Assembly: GCA_020632715.1 (NCBI GenBank)
Contig: JACKFA010000011.1
Span: 186,001-250,000 of the forward strand
Origin: Deltaproteobacteria bacterium
Lineage (GTDB): Bacteria > Myxococcota_A > UBA9042 > PHBI01
Reading direction: 5' to 3'
DNA: 64,000 nucleotides
The notes under the pieces: generated by a model
The model's database searches: none
The model's input: the letters and a program-made list of their open reading frames with translations, nothing else
What the model was told of the DNA's origin: nothing
Translations under genes and position numbers: made by a program
Shown: in pieces, positions 27,101 through 42,100 of the stretch
Position numbering within the stretch: position 1 is the first letter of the stretch
Layout of the letters: every line of letters starts with the position of its first letter

Positions 27101-30100
27101 GGGCGGGACGACCGTCATCGACTGCGCGAACTACCCGACCTTCCAGGACAAGGACATCGTCATCGACGGGACCTTGACCATCAACACGGCCGGCTGCGCG
27201 CCGATGTCGTTCGGCATCGTCACGATCGAGCCGAACAGCACGCTCACGCACGCCGCGAGCACCGACACGGTGACGCAGTCGCTCGACCTCATCGTCGACG
27301 GGCTCCGCGTGAAGCCGACCGGCAAGATCGACGTCTCCGGCCGCGGCTACCTCGCGTCGTCGCAGAGCGGCGTCGCGGGGCGCACGCTCGGCAACGGCAC
27401 GGCCGGCGGCGCGGGGAACGGCCAGGGCGGGAGCCACGGCGGCTACGGCGGGCGCGACGACATCGCGCGCGGCGCGGTCTACGACGACTTCCGGAACCCG
27501 CGCGAGCCGGGCGCGGGCGCGGGCTGGTCCCCCGCCGGCGACCGCGGCGACCACGGCGGCGGGCTCGTGCGGATCACCGTCCGCACCGGCGGCAGCGCGG
27601 TCATCGACGGCGCCATCGCCGCCGACGGCGAGGTGCGCTCGAGCTACGGCGGCGGCGGCGCCGGCGGCGGGATCTACCTCTCGACGCCCGCGCTCTACGG
27701 CGCGGGCACCATCCACGCGAACGGCGGCGACGGCCACAACAGCTACTCCGCGGGCGGCGGCGGCGGGCGCGTCGCGATCGTCGGGCTCACGCAGGAGGTC
27801 GGCGCGCGCTTCGCGTCGTCGGTCGTGACCGGCGCCGTCACGGCCTACGGCGGCTACGGCAACGCGTCGACCTGGGCGGGCGCGGGCAGCGTCTACGTCG
27901 AGTACCCGGGCGACGGCTCGACCGGCGGGCGCCTCTACTTCGACAACGGCGGGCACGCGAGCCGCCCCGGCTCGACGCCGCTCCTCTCGGGCCTCGTCGG
28001 CGGCGTCGTCGACGCGGTCACCTCCACGACGATCACCGACACCGACGGCGGCTTCTACGCGGGGCAGCTCACGGGCACCCTCGTCACGCCGAAGTACCCG
28101 CAGGGGCTCGACGGCTTCTCGGACGACCTGCTCCTGCGCGTCACCGCGAACGACACGACGACCCTCACGCTCGACGGGAACCCGACGAGCGTCGTGCACA
28201 CGCCGGGCGTCGACGCCTACCGCGGCGTGACGCGCGTCCAGTACCTCACCGTCAAGGGCGGCGCGCGCGTCGACGCCGGCGAGGGCGCCGTGTGGATCAC
28301 GAGCGGCACGCCCGGCGATCCGCTCCGCTACCTGCTCGAGGGCGAGCTCACCGTCGACGTGCTCGACCTCGGCCCCGTCAGCACCATCGACGTCCGGAAC
28401 GGCGGCCACCTGCTCATCGGCACCGCGGTCGTCGGCTCCGACAGCGCCGCCTACGCCTTCGACCTCGCGCTCGCCAACGGCTCGCTCACGGTCCCGGACG
28501 ACTACCTCTTCGACACGGTCACCGCGACCGGCGGGAGCCACCTGACCGTGCCGGGGACGCTCACCGTGCAGCAGAGCGCCGTCTTCAACACGAGCGCGCT
28601 CACGGCGGGCGTCATGACCGTCGGCGGCACGCTCACGGCGATCGGCGGCACCCTCGACGTCGGCACGCTCGACGTCGCCGGCGACACCGACCTCAGCGGC
28701 GGCGTGGTGGTCACGATCGCCAACCCGGCGACGCTCATCGTGGGCGGCGACCTCGTCGCGCGCGGCGTCGGCACCACGCTCACGCACGTGCCGATGGGCA
28801 ACGACGACGTCGTGAAGAAGCTCCGCGTCGAGGCCACGAACTTCACGCTCGACGCGGACGCGGTCATCGACGTGACCGGCAAGGGCTACGTCGGCGGCTA
28901 CGCGGCGGCGCCCTACGACATGCGCGGGCGCGCGCCGACGGCGGCCCTGCGCGCGCCGACGCTCATGGGCGGCGGCCACGGCGGCAACGCGCGGGTCGGC
29001 AGCACCGGCGGCGCGGGTGGCCACGCGTACGACTCGATCTGGCACCCGCGCTACCCCGGCGGCGGCGGCGGCGCCTACTCGAGCTCGACCACCTACCGCG
29101 GCGGCCAGGGCGGCGGGCTCGTGGAGATCGTCGTGTCCGGGCGCTTCACCCTCGACGGGGCCATCAAGGCGAACGGCGAGGACATGGCGGCGGCCTACGG
29201 GGCCGGCGGCGGCGGCGGCGGCGTGTACGTCGAGGCCGGGACGGTCGACGGCGACGGCGTCATCGAGGCCAAGGGCGGCGCGAGCAACCCGTCGTACGGC
29301 GGCGGCGGCGGCGGCGGCGGGCGCGTGGCGGTGGTCGCGGGCCTCGAGCTCGGCGGCGGCTTCGGCGGCGACACGCCGTGGGACGTCATCGACGTGCGCG
29401 GCGGGAGCGGCTGGGACGACGGCTCGCGCGGCACGGCGGGCGCCGGGACGTACTTCCGGCGCGAGGCCGGCGCGCGCGGCGACCTGCTCATCGACAACGA
29501 GGATCGCGCGGCGGCGGCCGGCTCGACGCCGCTCCCGTTCGAGGGGAGCGGCACGACGAGCGCGCTCTCGCCGCAGGTGCTCACCGACAACGGCGGCGGG
29601 ACCGACTTCACCGCGGTGGGCGATCTCCGCGACTACCTGGTCGCGCCGACGACGAGCTACGGCACGACGTCGCTCGGGGACGACCTCGCCTACACCATCA
29701 CCGCGAGCACGGCCGAGACGCTGACCATCGGCGCGGGCGACCTCACGCACGGCGGGCAGATCGCCGCGGGCTCGACGTGGAGCGCGTTCTACGTGTTCGA
29801 CAACCTCGAGGTGCGCGGCCAGGCGAAGCTCACCGCGAACGCCATGGTGCGGGTCGTCGAGGGCGACATCGGCAGCGGCGACGCCGCGACCTTCGTCGTC
29901 GGCGGCGGGCTCGACGTGCGGACGCTCGACCTGAACGGCGTCACGAGCATCGTGACCCCGTCGGGGGCGAACGCGGAGATCGTGGCCAACACGCTCATCG
30001 AGGGGGACCGCCTCGACTACCCGTTCATCCTCGAGCTCAACGACGGCACCTTCCGCCAGGAGACGATGGCGTTCGGCGCGATCACGACGACCGGCCCGTC

Positions 30101-33100
30101 CGCGCTCGTCGGGACGACGCTCTCGCTGGCAGCGCCCGTGTTCGTGTCGGGCGCGACCGTCACGGTCGAGACGGTGACGGCCCCGCCGGGCCTCGACGTC
30201 GCCATCGCGGGCGGCACCTGGAACGTCGGGCGGATCGACGCGCCCGCGAACGTGACCGTGCAGCAGGGCGCGGTCGTGACCGTGAACGCCGACCTCGCCA
30301 AGGCCGGCGGCACCTTCACCGTGCGCGACGCCGACACGGTCGTGCGCCCCGCGGCGATGCTCGCCGACAAGGTCGTGCGGAGGCTGCGGGTCGAGGCCGC
30401 GAACGTCACGCTCGGCGCCGGCGCCGTGCTCGACGCGACCGGCCGCGGCTACCTCGGCGGCTACGCGGGCGGGAAGACGACCGTCGTCGGCGACGCCCCC
30501 GCCACCCAGCTCCAGGCCGGGCAGCGCGTCGGCGGCGTGCACGGCGGGCTCGCGGCGCGCGGCTCGGACGGGAGCGCCCAGCTCGGCGCGGTGTTCGGCT
30601 CGCTCTACCGCCCGTCGCTCCCGGGCGGCGGCGGCGGCGCCTACACCTCGAACGGCTCGAACCGCGGCGGCGCGGGCGGCGGCCTCATCGAGCTCGTCGC
30701 GACCGGCACCGTGCAGATCGACGGCCTCGTCAGCGCGAACGGCGAGGACATGTCGGCGACCAACAGCGGCGGCGGCGCCGGCGGCGCCATCGTCGTCGAG
30801 GCCGGCACCATCAAGGGTACCGGCGCGCTCGAGGTGCGCGGCGGCCCGGGTGGCGCCGGGCACGCGACCGGCGGCGGCGGCGGGCGGATCGCGCTCCTCG
30901 CGGCGACGGCCATCCAGGGGACGCTCGGCGGCACGAGCCCGTGGTCGGCGTTCGACGCGTCGGGCGCGCTCGGCTACGGGAGCCAGTGGGCGGGCGCCGG
31001 CACCTTCTTCCGGAAGGTCGGCAGCGCCAAGGGCGACCTCGTCGTCGACAACGAGGGGCACGACGCCCCGGCGGGCTCGACGCCGCTGCCGTTCCAGGGC
31101 TCGGGCACCTCGTCGGCGCTGACGGCGACGTCGCTTACGGACGCGTTCACCGACTTCACGCCGAACGGCTCGCTCGCGGGCTACCTGCTGAACCCGAACA
31201 CGGCGCAGGGCACGACGACGCTCACCGACGACGTCGTCTTCCCGCTCGAGGCGAACCAGGAGACGGTGCTCACGGTCGCGGCGGGCGCGAACATGCTCGC
31301 CGTCGCCGGGCAGGGGAACCCGTACTCGGCGTTCTACGTGTTCGACAACCTCGAGATCCGCGGGCGCGGGAAGGTGGCCGCCGACGCCGAGGTGCTCGTG
31401 CTCTCGGGCGACGTGAAGAGCGGCAACGCCACGACCTTCGGGCTCGAGGGGCAGCTCGCCGTGCGCGTGCTCGATCTCAACGGCGCGAACACGATCGCGA
31501 TGGCCGCGGGCACCGGCGCCGGCATCACCGTGACCGGCGCCCTCATCAACGGCGACGACGACCGCTACCCCTTCATCGTGGACCTCCAGGACGGCTTCAT
31601 CACGAAGGACGCGATCTCGGTCAGCACGCTCGTCACGAACGGCGGCGCCATCTCGGGCACGACCCTCGAGATCGCGGGCACGTTCAACGCCGGCAGCGCG
31701 GTCATCACCTTCGACCGCCTGACGGCCCCCGCGGGCACCGACATGAACCTCGTCGGCGGCACCTGGTACCTCGGCGAGATCGACGCCCCCGGCGACGTCA
31801 CCCTCAGCGACGCCGCGGCGGTCGAGATCCGCGGCAACACGGTGAGCGTCGGCGGCACGCTCACCCTCGAGGACGTGCACACGACGCTCTCGCACGCGCG
31901 CATGGCCAACGACGACGTCGTCCGGAAGCTCGAGATCCGCGCCGACGCCGTCTCGCTCGGCGCCGGCACGCTCGTGAACGCCGACGGGCGCGGCTACCTC
32001 GGCGGCTACGCGAGCGGCCCCGACAACGTCCTGAACGGCGACGTCCGCGGGCGCGCGCCGCTCTCGACGCTGCGCGCGGCGCAGCGGATCGGCGGCAGCC
32101 ACGGCGGCCTCGGCTACACCGGCAGCTCCGGCGGCGCGGCCGGCCCCGCGTACGACTCGCTCTGGTACCCGCGCCTCCCGGGCGGCGGCGGCGCGGCCTA
32201 CAACACGAGCAGCAGCAACCGCGGCGGCGACGGCGGCGGCGTCGTCGACATCGTGGTGACCGGGGCGGCCGTCCTCGACGGCGACATCTCGGCGAAGGGC
32301 GGCGACGCGGCCGGCTCGGGCGCGGGCGGCGCCGGCGGCAGCGTCAGCGTGCGCGCGGCGACGATCGCCGGCGCCGGCACGATCGAGGCCGACGGCGGCG
32401 CGGGCAGCGGCGGGAGCAGCGGCGGCGGCGCCGGCGGGCGCGTGGCGCTCGTGGCGTCCGGCGCGATGAGCGGCCCGCTCGCGGGCACGCAGCTCTGGAC
32501 GCGGGTCAGCGCCCACGGCGGCGGCGGCTACAACAGCGCGTCCGGCGGCGCCGGGACGATCTTCCGGCGCGCGGGCGCGACCCTCGGCGACCTGGTCGTC
32601 GACAACGGCGCCATCACGACCAACAACGCGACGACCCCCTTCGTGTTCCAGGGCACGGCGCCCTGGACCGGGCTCACGGCGACGACGCTGACGGACGCGT
32701 TCGCGCACTTCGCGACGTCGGGCGACCTCAGCGACTACCAGGTGGTGCCGACGCTCGCGCACGGCCTCGTGAGCCTCTCCGACGACCGCGTCTTCACCAT
32801 CGTGGGCAACACCGACACGAGCCTCACGGTGGCCGGCGGGAGCGACCTGACGAACGGAGGCGCCGTCACGAGCGGGTCGTGGAGCGCCTGGTACGGCTTC
32901 GACAACCTCGAGATCCGCGGCCGCGCGAAGGTCGTCGCGAACGCGCTCGTGTACGTCGCGAAGGGCGACCTCGGCAGCGGCGACGACGTGACCTTCACGC
33001 TCGGCGGCGACCTCGACGTCCGCGCGCTCGATCTCGCCGGCGTGACCGACCTGCAGATGACCACGGGCGCGAACGCGCGCCTCGTCGTGAGCACGCTCGT

Positions 33101-36100
33101 GCGCGGCGAGGACCTCGCCTACCCGTTCAACGCGAACCTCGGCGACGGCGACATCGTGAAGTCCGACCTCGCGCTCGCCGACGTGCTCGCGACGAGCGGT
33201 GCCGTCATCGACGCGGACACGCTGCGCCTCGACGGCGTCGTGTCGGCGACGGGCGCCACGGTCACGGCGGACCTCCTGACCACGGTGGGGACGACGCCGC
33301 TCGACGTGTCGGGCGGCGCGTGGACCGTCGGGCGCGTCGTGACGCCGAACGCCGCGGCCATCGGCGGCGGCGCGACCTTCCTCGTGACCGACGACGTCGT
33401 GGACGTCGGCGGCGACCTCACCATCGCGGACAGCGGCACGACGCTGCGCCCGCAGCCCATGGACGGCACGGACACCGTGCGGAAGCTCGCCTTCGACGTC
33501 GGGGGCGCCTTCTCGCTCGGCGCGGGCTGCGTCCTCGACGCCGCGGGCCGCGGCTACCTCGGCGCGCGGCAGTCGGGCAACAACACGGATTGGGGGCGCG
33601 CGCCGGCCGGGCTCGACCCGGCGAAGAACGGCACGGGCGGCTCGCACGGCGGGCTCGCGCACAACTTCAGCGGCGGGACGGTCGGCGACGCGTACGGCTC
33701 GATGTTCCACCCGCGCCTGCCCGGCGCCGGCGGCTCGACGGCGAACAGCAGCAGCTACCCGGGCGGCAACGGCGGCGGGCTCATCGAGATCGTCGCCGGC
33801 GGGGCCGTGCACCTGAACGGCACGCTCGACGCGTCCGGCGCGGGCGGCTCGGCGCGCGGCGCGGGCGGCGCGGGCGGCGCGATCTACGTCGCGGGCGCGG
33901 CGGTCGACGGCGCGGGGACGCTCACGGTGCGCGGCGGCAACGGCGCCGACAACTACGGGACGGGCGGCGGCGGCGGGCGCGTCGCGATCGTCGCGAGCGG
34001 CGCCATCACGGGGGCGCTCGGCGGCACGAGCCCGTGGACGGCGGTGACGCTCCAGGGCGGCACGGGCTGGAGCAGCCCCGAGGGCGGCGCGGGCACGTTC
34101 TACCGGTCGGCGAACGGGAGCGCGGGCGACCTCGTCATCGACAACGGCGGGCAGGCGAGCGACCCGGGGAGCACCCCGCTCCTCTTCGCCGGGAAGGGCG
34201 ACAGCACGAGCCTGACGGCGACCTCGCTCGGCGACGCGTTCGCGGACTTCTACTCGCGCGGGAGCCTCGAGGACTATCAGATCGTCCCGAACACGGTCTC
34301 CGGGACGGCGACCTTCTGCGACGACGAGGCGTTCACCATCGCGTCGAGCACGACGCCGACGGTGGTGACGAGCGGCGGCGACATGACGCTGCACGCGGCC
34401 GTCGGGAGCCCGTGGAGCGCGTACTACAAGCTCGCGAACCTCGAGATCCGCGGGCGCGCGAACGTGAGCGCCGACGCGCTCGTGTGCGTGCTCGACGGCG
34501 ACGTGGGCTCGGGCGACACCGCGACCTTCAAGCTCGGCGGGCGCCTCGACGTCCGGAGCCTCGATCTCCTGAACGCCTCGACCATAGCGATGACCAACGC
34601 GCAGGGCGCAGCGCTCGCGGTGACGGGGGAGCTCCGGCACGGCGACGACGCGGCGTTCCCGTTCACGGTCGACCTCCAGGACGGCTCGATCGTGAAGGAC
34701 GACATCACGGTCGGGACGCTCGTCACGAACGGCGGCTCCATCTCCGGCACGACCCTGACCGTGAGCGGCACGTTCAACGCCGGCACGGCGAACCTCACGT
34801 TCGACACGCTCCGGAACCAGGGGTCGGCGAACATGACGCTCGTCGGCGGCACGTGGAACCTCGGGACGCTCGTCGCGACGGGGGACGTGACCGTCAACGG
34901 CGGCGCCACCGTCGAGATCAAGGACACGACCGTCGACGTGGGCGGCGCGCTCACGATCACCGGCGCCGGCACCGTCATCCGGCACCCGTACATCGGCGCG
35001 GACGGGGTGCCGACGCGCCTCGAGCTGCACGCGCGCGACGTGACGCTCGGGGCCGGCGCCACGGTGGACGTGGCGTACCGCGGCTACCGCGGCGCGCGCA
35101 CGGGGAGCTGGTCGTCGACCGACGGCGAGATGCCGAGCGGGATCCAGCGCCCGCAGAACGGCTGCGGCGGCACCCACGGGGGCCTCGGCGGGAAGTACTC
35201 GAGCTACGTCCAGGGGGTCGTCTTCGACTCGCTCTACCGCCCGCGCTGGGCGGGCGGCGGCGGGTCGTCGCCGTCGACGAGCTACCAGGGCGGCAACGGC
35301 GGCGGCTACGTCGAGATCGTGGCGAGCGGGGCGGTCGTCCTCGACGGCACCATCGACGCGCGCGGGCAGAAGTCCCCCTACCGCGGCGGCGGCGGCGCCG
35401 GCGGCGGCGTCTTCGTGACGGGCGACACCATCAGCGGCGCGGGCGCCATCTGGGTCCAGGGCGGCGACGCCGACACGGGCTTCGGGAGCAGCGGCGGCGG
35501 CGGCGGCGGCGGGCGCGTGGCGCTGGTCGCGGGGACGGCCATCACCGGGCCCTTCGGCGGGATCACCCCGTGGAACAACGTGAAGCTCGAGGGCGGCACG
35601 CAGTCCGGCGGCCAGCCGGGCGGCGCCGGCACGTACTTCCGGCGCGCGGGCGCGGCCGACGGTGACCTCCTCGTCGACAACGGCGGGCGCGAGGCCGGCG
35701 AGGGGTCGACGCCGCTCACGTTCCAGGGGCAGGGCACCATCACCGACCTCACGGCGAGCACGCTGACCGACGCGAACCTCGCGAGCACGCGGCCGTTCAA
35801 CGTGTGGGGCAGCGTCGCCGGGTCGTTCGTGAACCCGCACATGGGCCAGGGGACGGCGAGCCTCGGCGACGACGTGGTCTTCCCGATCGCGAGCAACACG
35901 CACATCGACCTCGTCACGGGGAGCGGGCTCGACTTCGGGACGGCGGCGGCGGTCGGGAGCCACTGGAGCGCCTACTACCGCTTCGACAACGTCGAGATCC
36001 GCGGGCGCGCGCGCGTCCAGGCGGACGCCGAGGTGCGCATCGACGACGGCGACATCCGCACGGACGACGCGCGCACCTTCGCGCTCGGCGGGTCGCTCGA

Positions 36101-39100
36101 CGTGCGCTCGCTCGACCTCGGGGCCGCGGAGCGGATCCAGGTCGACAGCGGCACGGTGACCGTCATCACGGCGAACGAGATCCTCCGCGGGGCCGACACG
36201 GCCTACCCCTTCGACGTGGAGCTCGCCGACGGCAAGATCGTGACGAACCACTTCGCGCTCGGCTCGCTGACGGCGAGCGGCGGGCAGGTGAAGCCGTCGA
36301 GCGTGCCGGGGTCGACGCTCACGCTCACGGAGCCGCTCTCGGTGGCGAGCGGCACGTTCAACGGCTACGAGACGATCCTCACGGCGAACGGTGCCGACCT
36401 CGTGATGACGGGCGGCACGTGGAACGTGACGGACGTCGTGAGCGGCGGCGACCTCGTGCTCACCAACGTCGTCGTGACCGCGACGAGCATTGTGGCCGCG
36501 GGCGCCGTGCAGATCTCCGGCACCGCCGCCAACGTCAGGACGAAGACCCTCACGGGCGCGTCGCTCTCGCTCGCCGGTGGTGCCGTGCTCACCGCCGACG
36601 ACACCGACGTGGCGGGCGCCATCGCGCTCACCGACGCGAACACGACCTGGACCTCGAGCGACACCACGAGCGCGGCCTCGCCCGTGCGCCTCGAGATCGC
36701 CGCGGCCTCGCTGAGCGTCGGCGCGGGCGCGGCCATCGACGTCACGGCGCGCGGCTACCTCGGCGGCTACAGCCCCGGGTGGAGCTCCCACGACGGGATG
36801 GCGCCGCCGGGGGCGCTGCCGGCGAAGTACTACACGGGCGGCTCCCACGGCGGCCTCGCGAACAGCTACTCGACCGGCAACGGCTACGTCCACGGGAGCG
36901 TCTACGGCTCGATCACGCGCCCGACCCTCCCGGGCGGCGGCGGCGGCGACTACGGCGGCAGCACCAACTACCCCGGCGGCGACGGCGGCGGCGTCGTGAT
37001 GATCGACGTGACCGGCGCCGTGGTCATCGACGGGGCCGTGCGCGCCAACGGCCAGGACATGAACATCAACAGCAGCTACCGCGGCGGCGGCGGCGCCGGC
37101 GGGAGCGTGCTCATCGAGGCCGACACCATCGGCGGCACCGGCGTCGTCACGGCGGCCGGCGGCGAGGGCCACACGAGCTACGCGACGGGCGGCGGCGGCG
37201 GGCGCGTGGCGCTCCTCGCGGCGACGGCCATCGACGGCCCGCTCGGCGGGAGCGCGCCGTTCGCGTCGTTCGACGTGGGCGGGGCCGACGGCTACGGGAG
37301 CCCCGAGGCCGGCGCGGGCACGTTCTTCCGGCGCGTGGGCACAGCCGACGGCGACCTCATCATCGACAACGAGGGGATCACCGCCTACGCGGGCAGCACG
37401 CCGCTCCCGTTCCAGGGCCAGGGGACGAGCTCGCAGCTCTCGAGCACCGTGCTGACCGACGCGACCGCGACGTTCGGCCCGGGCCTCGACGTCGTGACCT
37501 ACCTCGTGAACCCGAAGGCGAACCAGGGCGGCGGAAACCTCGGTGACGACGCGGTATTCGCGATTACCGCGAACACCGGGACGGCGCTGACGGTGGGCGG
37601 CGGCGGCCTCACGGGCGCGGCCGCGGTCGGCGACACGTGGAGCGCGTACTACCGCTTCGACAACTTCGAGGTGCGCGGGCGGGCGAACGTCGCGGCGGAC
37701 GCGCAGATCCGCGTCGACGCGGGCGACGTCAGCGGCGGCGACGCCGAGACGTTCGCGCTCGGCGGGGTCTTGACCGTCCGCGAGCTCGATCTCGCCACGG
37801 TCGAGCAGCTCTCGCTCACGAGCGGCTACGGCGCGACGCTCACGGTCGACACGCTGCGCCACGGCGACTCGACGACGTTCGCGTGGGACGTCGACCTCAA
37901 CGACGGCCTCCTCCAGACGACCACCTTCACGCTCGGGACGCTCACGGCGACGAGCGGGAGCGGGCGCCTCCGGCCGAAGACGCAGGCGGGGTCGACGCTC
38001 ACGCTCACGCAGCCGGTCGACGTCACGGGCGCGACGGTCGGCCCCTGGGGCACGATCCAGGCGACGGCGGGCGGCGGGCTCAGCGTCGCCGGCGGCACCT
38101 GGACCACGACGACCTTCGCGGCCGACGGCGATCTCCGGCTCACCGAGGTGTCGAAGAAGGACGACGGGACCGGCACGTTCCAGACCACCGGCGTGCAGAC
38201 GGTCGTCGTGGCGACGGACATCACGGCCGGCGGCACGGTGCGGGTCGACGGCGGCGCGGACGTCGAGGCGGCCACGGTGACCGGCGGCGTCGCGGTGCGG
38301 GTCGAGGCGGATCCCTTCGCGGTCGCGACGACCGTGCTCAGGCAGCCGGCGATGACCACCGACGACGTGGTGAAGAAGATCCACGTCGCGGCGCCGGCCA
38401 TCGTCGTCGCGAGCGGCGCGCAGGTCACGGGCGACGGGCGCGGCTACCTCGGCGGCTACAGCGGCGGCAACGGCGGGTATGGGCGCGGGCCGACGGGCCT
38501 CGCCGCGCCGCAGTACTACACGGGCGGCTCGCACGGCGGGCGCGCCAACCAGTACAACACGAGCTACACGGTGACCCCGGCGTACGACTCGCTCTACCAG
38601 CCGCGCCTGCCGGGCGCGGGCGGCGGCAGCTACGGCGGCAGCTCGACCTGGTACGGCGGCAACGGCGGCGGCGTCGTGGAGCTCGCCGCGACCGGCACGG
38701 TGACCATCGACGGCGCCGTCACGGCCAACGGCAACAGCGGCAACAACTACGGCGCGGGCGGCGCGGGCGGCTCGGTGCTCGTGACCGCCGCGACCATCGC
38801 CGGCGGCGGGCAGATCGAGGCGAAGGGCGGCAACTCGCCCGGTGACCAGAGCACGGGCGGCGGCGGCGGGCGCGTCGCGCTGCGCGCCACGACGGCCATC
38901 GACGGGCCGCTCGGGAGCGCGGCGCCGTGGGCGTCGTTCAACGTCGCGGGCGGCACCGGCTACGGCGCGGACGCCGGCGCGGGCACGTTCTTCCGGAAGG
39001 TCGGCTCGGCGTACGGCGACCTCATCATCGACAACGAGGGGATCGAGTCCTTCGCGGGCGCGACGCCGCTCGTGTTCCAGGGGACGGGCGTCGTCACGAG

Positions 39101-42100
39101 CCACGCGACGTCGACGCTCACGGACGCGACGGCGAACTTCCTCGCGTTCGGGCCGCTGACCGACTACCTCGTGAGCCCGGACGACACGCAGGGCACGGCG
39201 AGCCTCGGCGACGACGTGGTCTTCCCCATCGCGAGCGCGACCGAGTTCAACCTGAACGTGACCGGGAACCTCGGGAGCGTGACGGCCGACGGCGACCGCT
39301 GGACGGCCTACTACCGCTTCGACAACTTCGAGGTGCGCGGCCGGGCGCGCGTCGTGGCGGACGCGCAGGTGCGCGTCGAGAGCGGCGACGTGTCGAGCGA
39401 CGACGGCGCCACGTTCAGGGTCGGCGGCACGCTCGACGTCCGCCAGCTCGACCTCCACGGGGTCGACCTCATCGCGCTCACCGCGTCGCAGGGCTCGCGG
39501 CTCTACGTCGACACCATCCAGCGCGACCACGACTACGCCTACCCCTTCGACTTCAGCCTCAGCGACGGCTACGTCTACGTCGACACGCTCGCCATCGGGA
39601 CGGTCACGGCGACGACGGGCCGCTTCCAGGGCGGCGGCAACGCGAGCTCGACGCTCGTCGTGCACGAGCCCATCGGCGCCGGCGGGACGTTCACGGGCTA
39701 CCGCGAGGTGCGCGCGCCGCTGAACGAGCCGCTCACGATCACCGGCGGCACGTGGGACGTCACGACCATCGTGAGCGACGGGGCGCTCACCATCACGGGC
39801 GGCACCATCACGGCCGAGCAGCTGACGTCGACCTCGGCGGACATCACGGTGTCGGGGGGCGCGCACGTCGACGCGCAGGAGGTGACCGCGCCCGGCACGG
39901 TCACGGTGAGCGGCGCGGGCACGGTGCTCTCGCACCCGGACGTCAGGGACACCGCCACGACGGACCTCCCGACGCTGGTCATCAGCTGCGCGAACGCCGT
40001 CGTCGGGGCGGGCGCGAGCGTGGACGTGACCGGGCGCGGCTACCGCGGCGGCGGGCAGTCGTACAACGGCGGCGTCGAGGGCTACGCCCCGACCGGGCTC
40101 CAGCGCTCGGGCTACCACTGTGGCGGCGCGCACGGCGGGATCTCGCAGAACTACCAGCAGTCGGCGAGCTACCTCTCGGGCGTCGCGTACGACTCGATCA
40201 CGCGCCCGCGCCTCCCGGGCGGCGGCGGCGGCCGCAGCGCGAGCAACGGCAGCTGGTACGGCGGGAGCGGCGGCGGCGTCATCGAGATCCTCGCGAGCGG
40301 CGCCGTCACGATCGACGGGAGCCTCGTGGCGAACGGGCAGGCGGGCTCCAACTCGCCGGGCGGCGCGGGCGGCACCGTCTACGTCGAGGCCGCGAGCATC
40401 GGCGGCGCCGGGGTCGTCGAGGCGAAGGGCGGCGTCGGCCACGACAGCTACGGCTCGGGCGGCGGCGGCGGGCGGATCGCGCTCGTCGCGGGCAGCGCCA
40501 TCACGGGGACGCTCGGCGGCGACGCGCCGTGGGACGCGGTGAACGTGAGCGGCGGGCTCGGGTACGGGAGCGACAGCGGCGCCGGCACGTTCTTCCGCAA
40601 GGTCGGGAGCACCGGGTACGGCGACCTCCTCATCGACAACGAGGGCGTGACCACGTTCGCCGGCAGCACGCCGCTGCCGTTCCAGGGATCGGGCACCATC
40701 GACGCGGTGTCGGCGCTCTCGTTCCGCGACGTGGGCGTCGACTTCACGAAGAACGGGCCGCTCGCGACCTTCCAGGTGAACCCGGTGGCGTCGCAGGGCG
40801 GGCGCGGGCTCGACGACGACCAGGTCTTCACGCTCGCGTCGGCGGCGAGCGACACGGTGACGATCGCGTCGGGGAACCTGTCGGCGGTGGCGGTCGTGGG
40901 CGACACGTGGTCGGCCTACTACCGCTTCGACAACCTCGAGGTGCGCGGGCGGGCGCAGGTCGCGGCGGACGCGCAGGTGCGCGTGGACGCGGGCGACATC
41001 GGGCACGGCGACGCCGCGACGTTCGAGCTCGGCGGGCGGCTCGACGTCCGCGAGCTCGATCTGAACGGCGTCAGCAGCATCGCGCTCACGACCGGGACGA
41101 GCGCGCGCTTCCAGCCGACGACGCTGCGGCACGACGACCTCGAGAGCTTCCCCTACGACGTGGACCTCGGGAACGGCACGTTCCTCACGAACCGCGTGAC
41201 GCTCGCGTCGTTCGTGTCGGCGGGCGGCTCGCTCCTGCCGGTGACGAAGGCGGGGTCCGTGGTGGTCGTGACGGAGCCGCTGACGACGACGGCGGTGACG
41301 GTCGGGCCGTACGAGCTCGTGACGACGCCGGTCGGCGACGGGATGTCGCTCAGCGCCGGGACGTGGAAGGCGGACACGTTCACGTCGTACGCGGACGTGG
41401 TGCTCGCGGACGCCGTCGTGGTCGAGACGACGGACGTCCAGGCCGACGGGGACGTCGTGATCTCCGGCGGGGCGCAGGTGCGGACCGAGGGGCTGCGCGC
41501 GGCGCACGACGTGATCGTCGAGGACGCCGGCACGAAGGTCACGCTCGTGGGGATGACCACGAACGACGTGATCACGAGCCTCCAGATCGAGGCGGTGGAC
41601 GTCACGGTCGCCGCCGGGGCGACGCTCATGGCGGACGCGGCGGGCTACCTCGGCGGCTACTCCGGCGGGGCCGGGGCGTCGGGGCGCGCGCCGACGAACG
41701 TGAAGGGCGCGGGCTACCAGTGTGGCGGGGCGCACGGCGGCATGTCGCCGGACTACAGCCCGGGGAGCGGCCCGGCGTACGCGCGCGGCGTCGTCTTCGA
41801 CTCGCTCTGGCGACCGCGCTACCCGGGCGGCGGCGGCGGGCCGAGCGCGAGCAACCCGACGTCGTGGATCGGCGGCAACGGCGGCGGCCTCGTCGAGATC
41901 ATCGCGACCGGGACGGTCACGCTCGACGGCACGGTCACGGCGAACGGCGGGGCGCCGGGGTACGGGGGCGGCGGCGCTGGTGGCGGGATCTACGTGCAGG
42001 CGGCGACGGTCGGCGGCGCGGGCGCGATCTCCGCGAAGGGCGGCGCGGGCAACGACAGCTACGGCGCCGGTGGCGGCGGCGGGCGGATCGCGGTGGTCGC

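Noticed and set aside
28292..35665. Long second plus-strand frame inside the giant lipoprotein gene
   Set aside because: Arg/His-rich translation with no domain and no ribosome site; shadow of the true frame.
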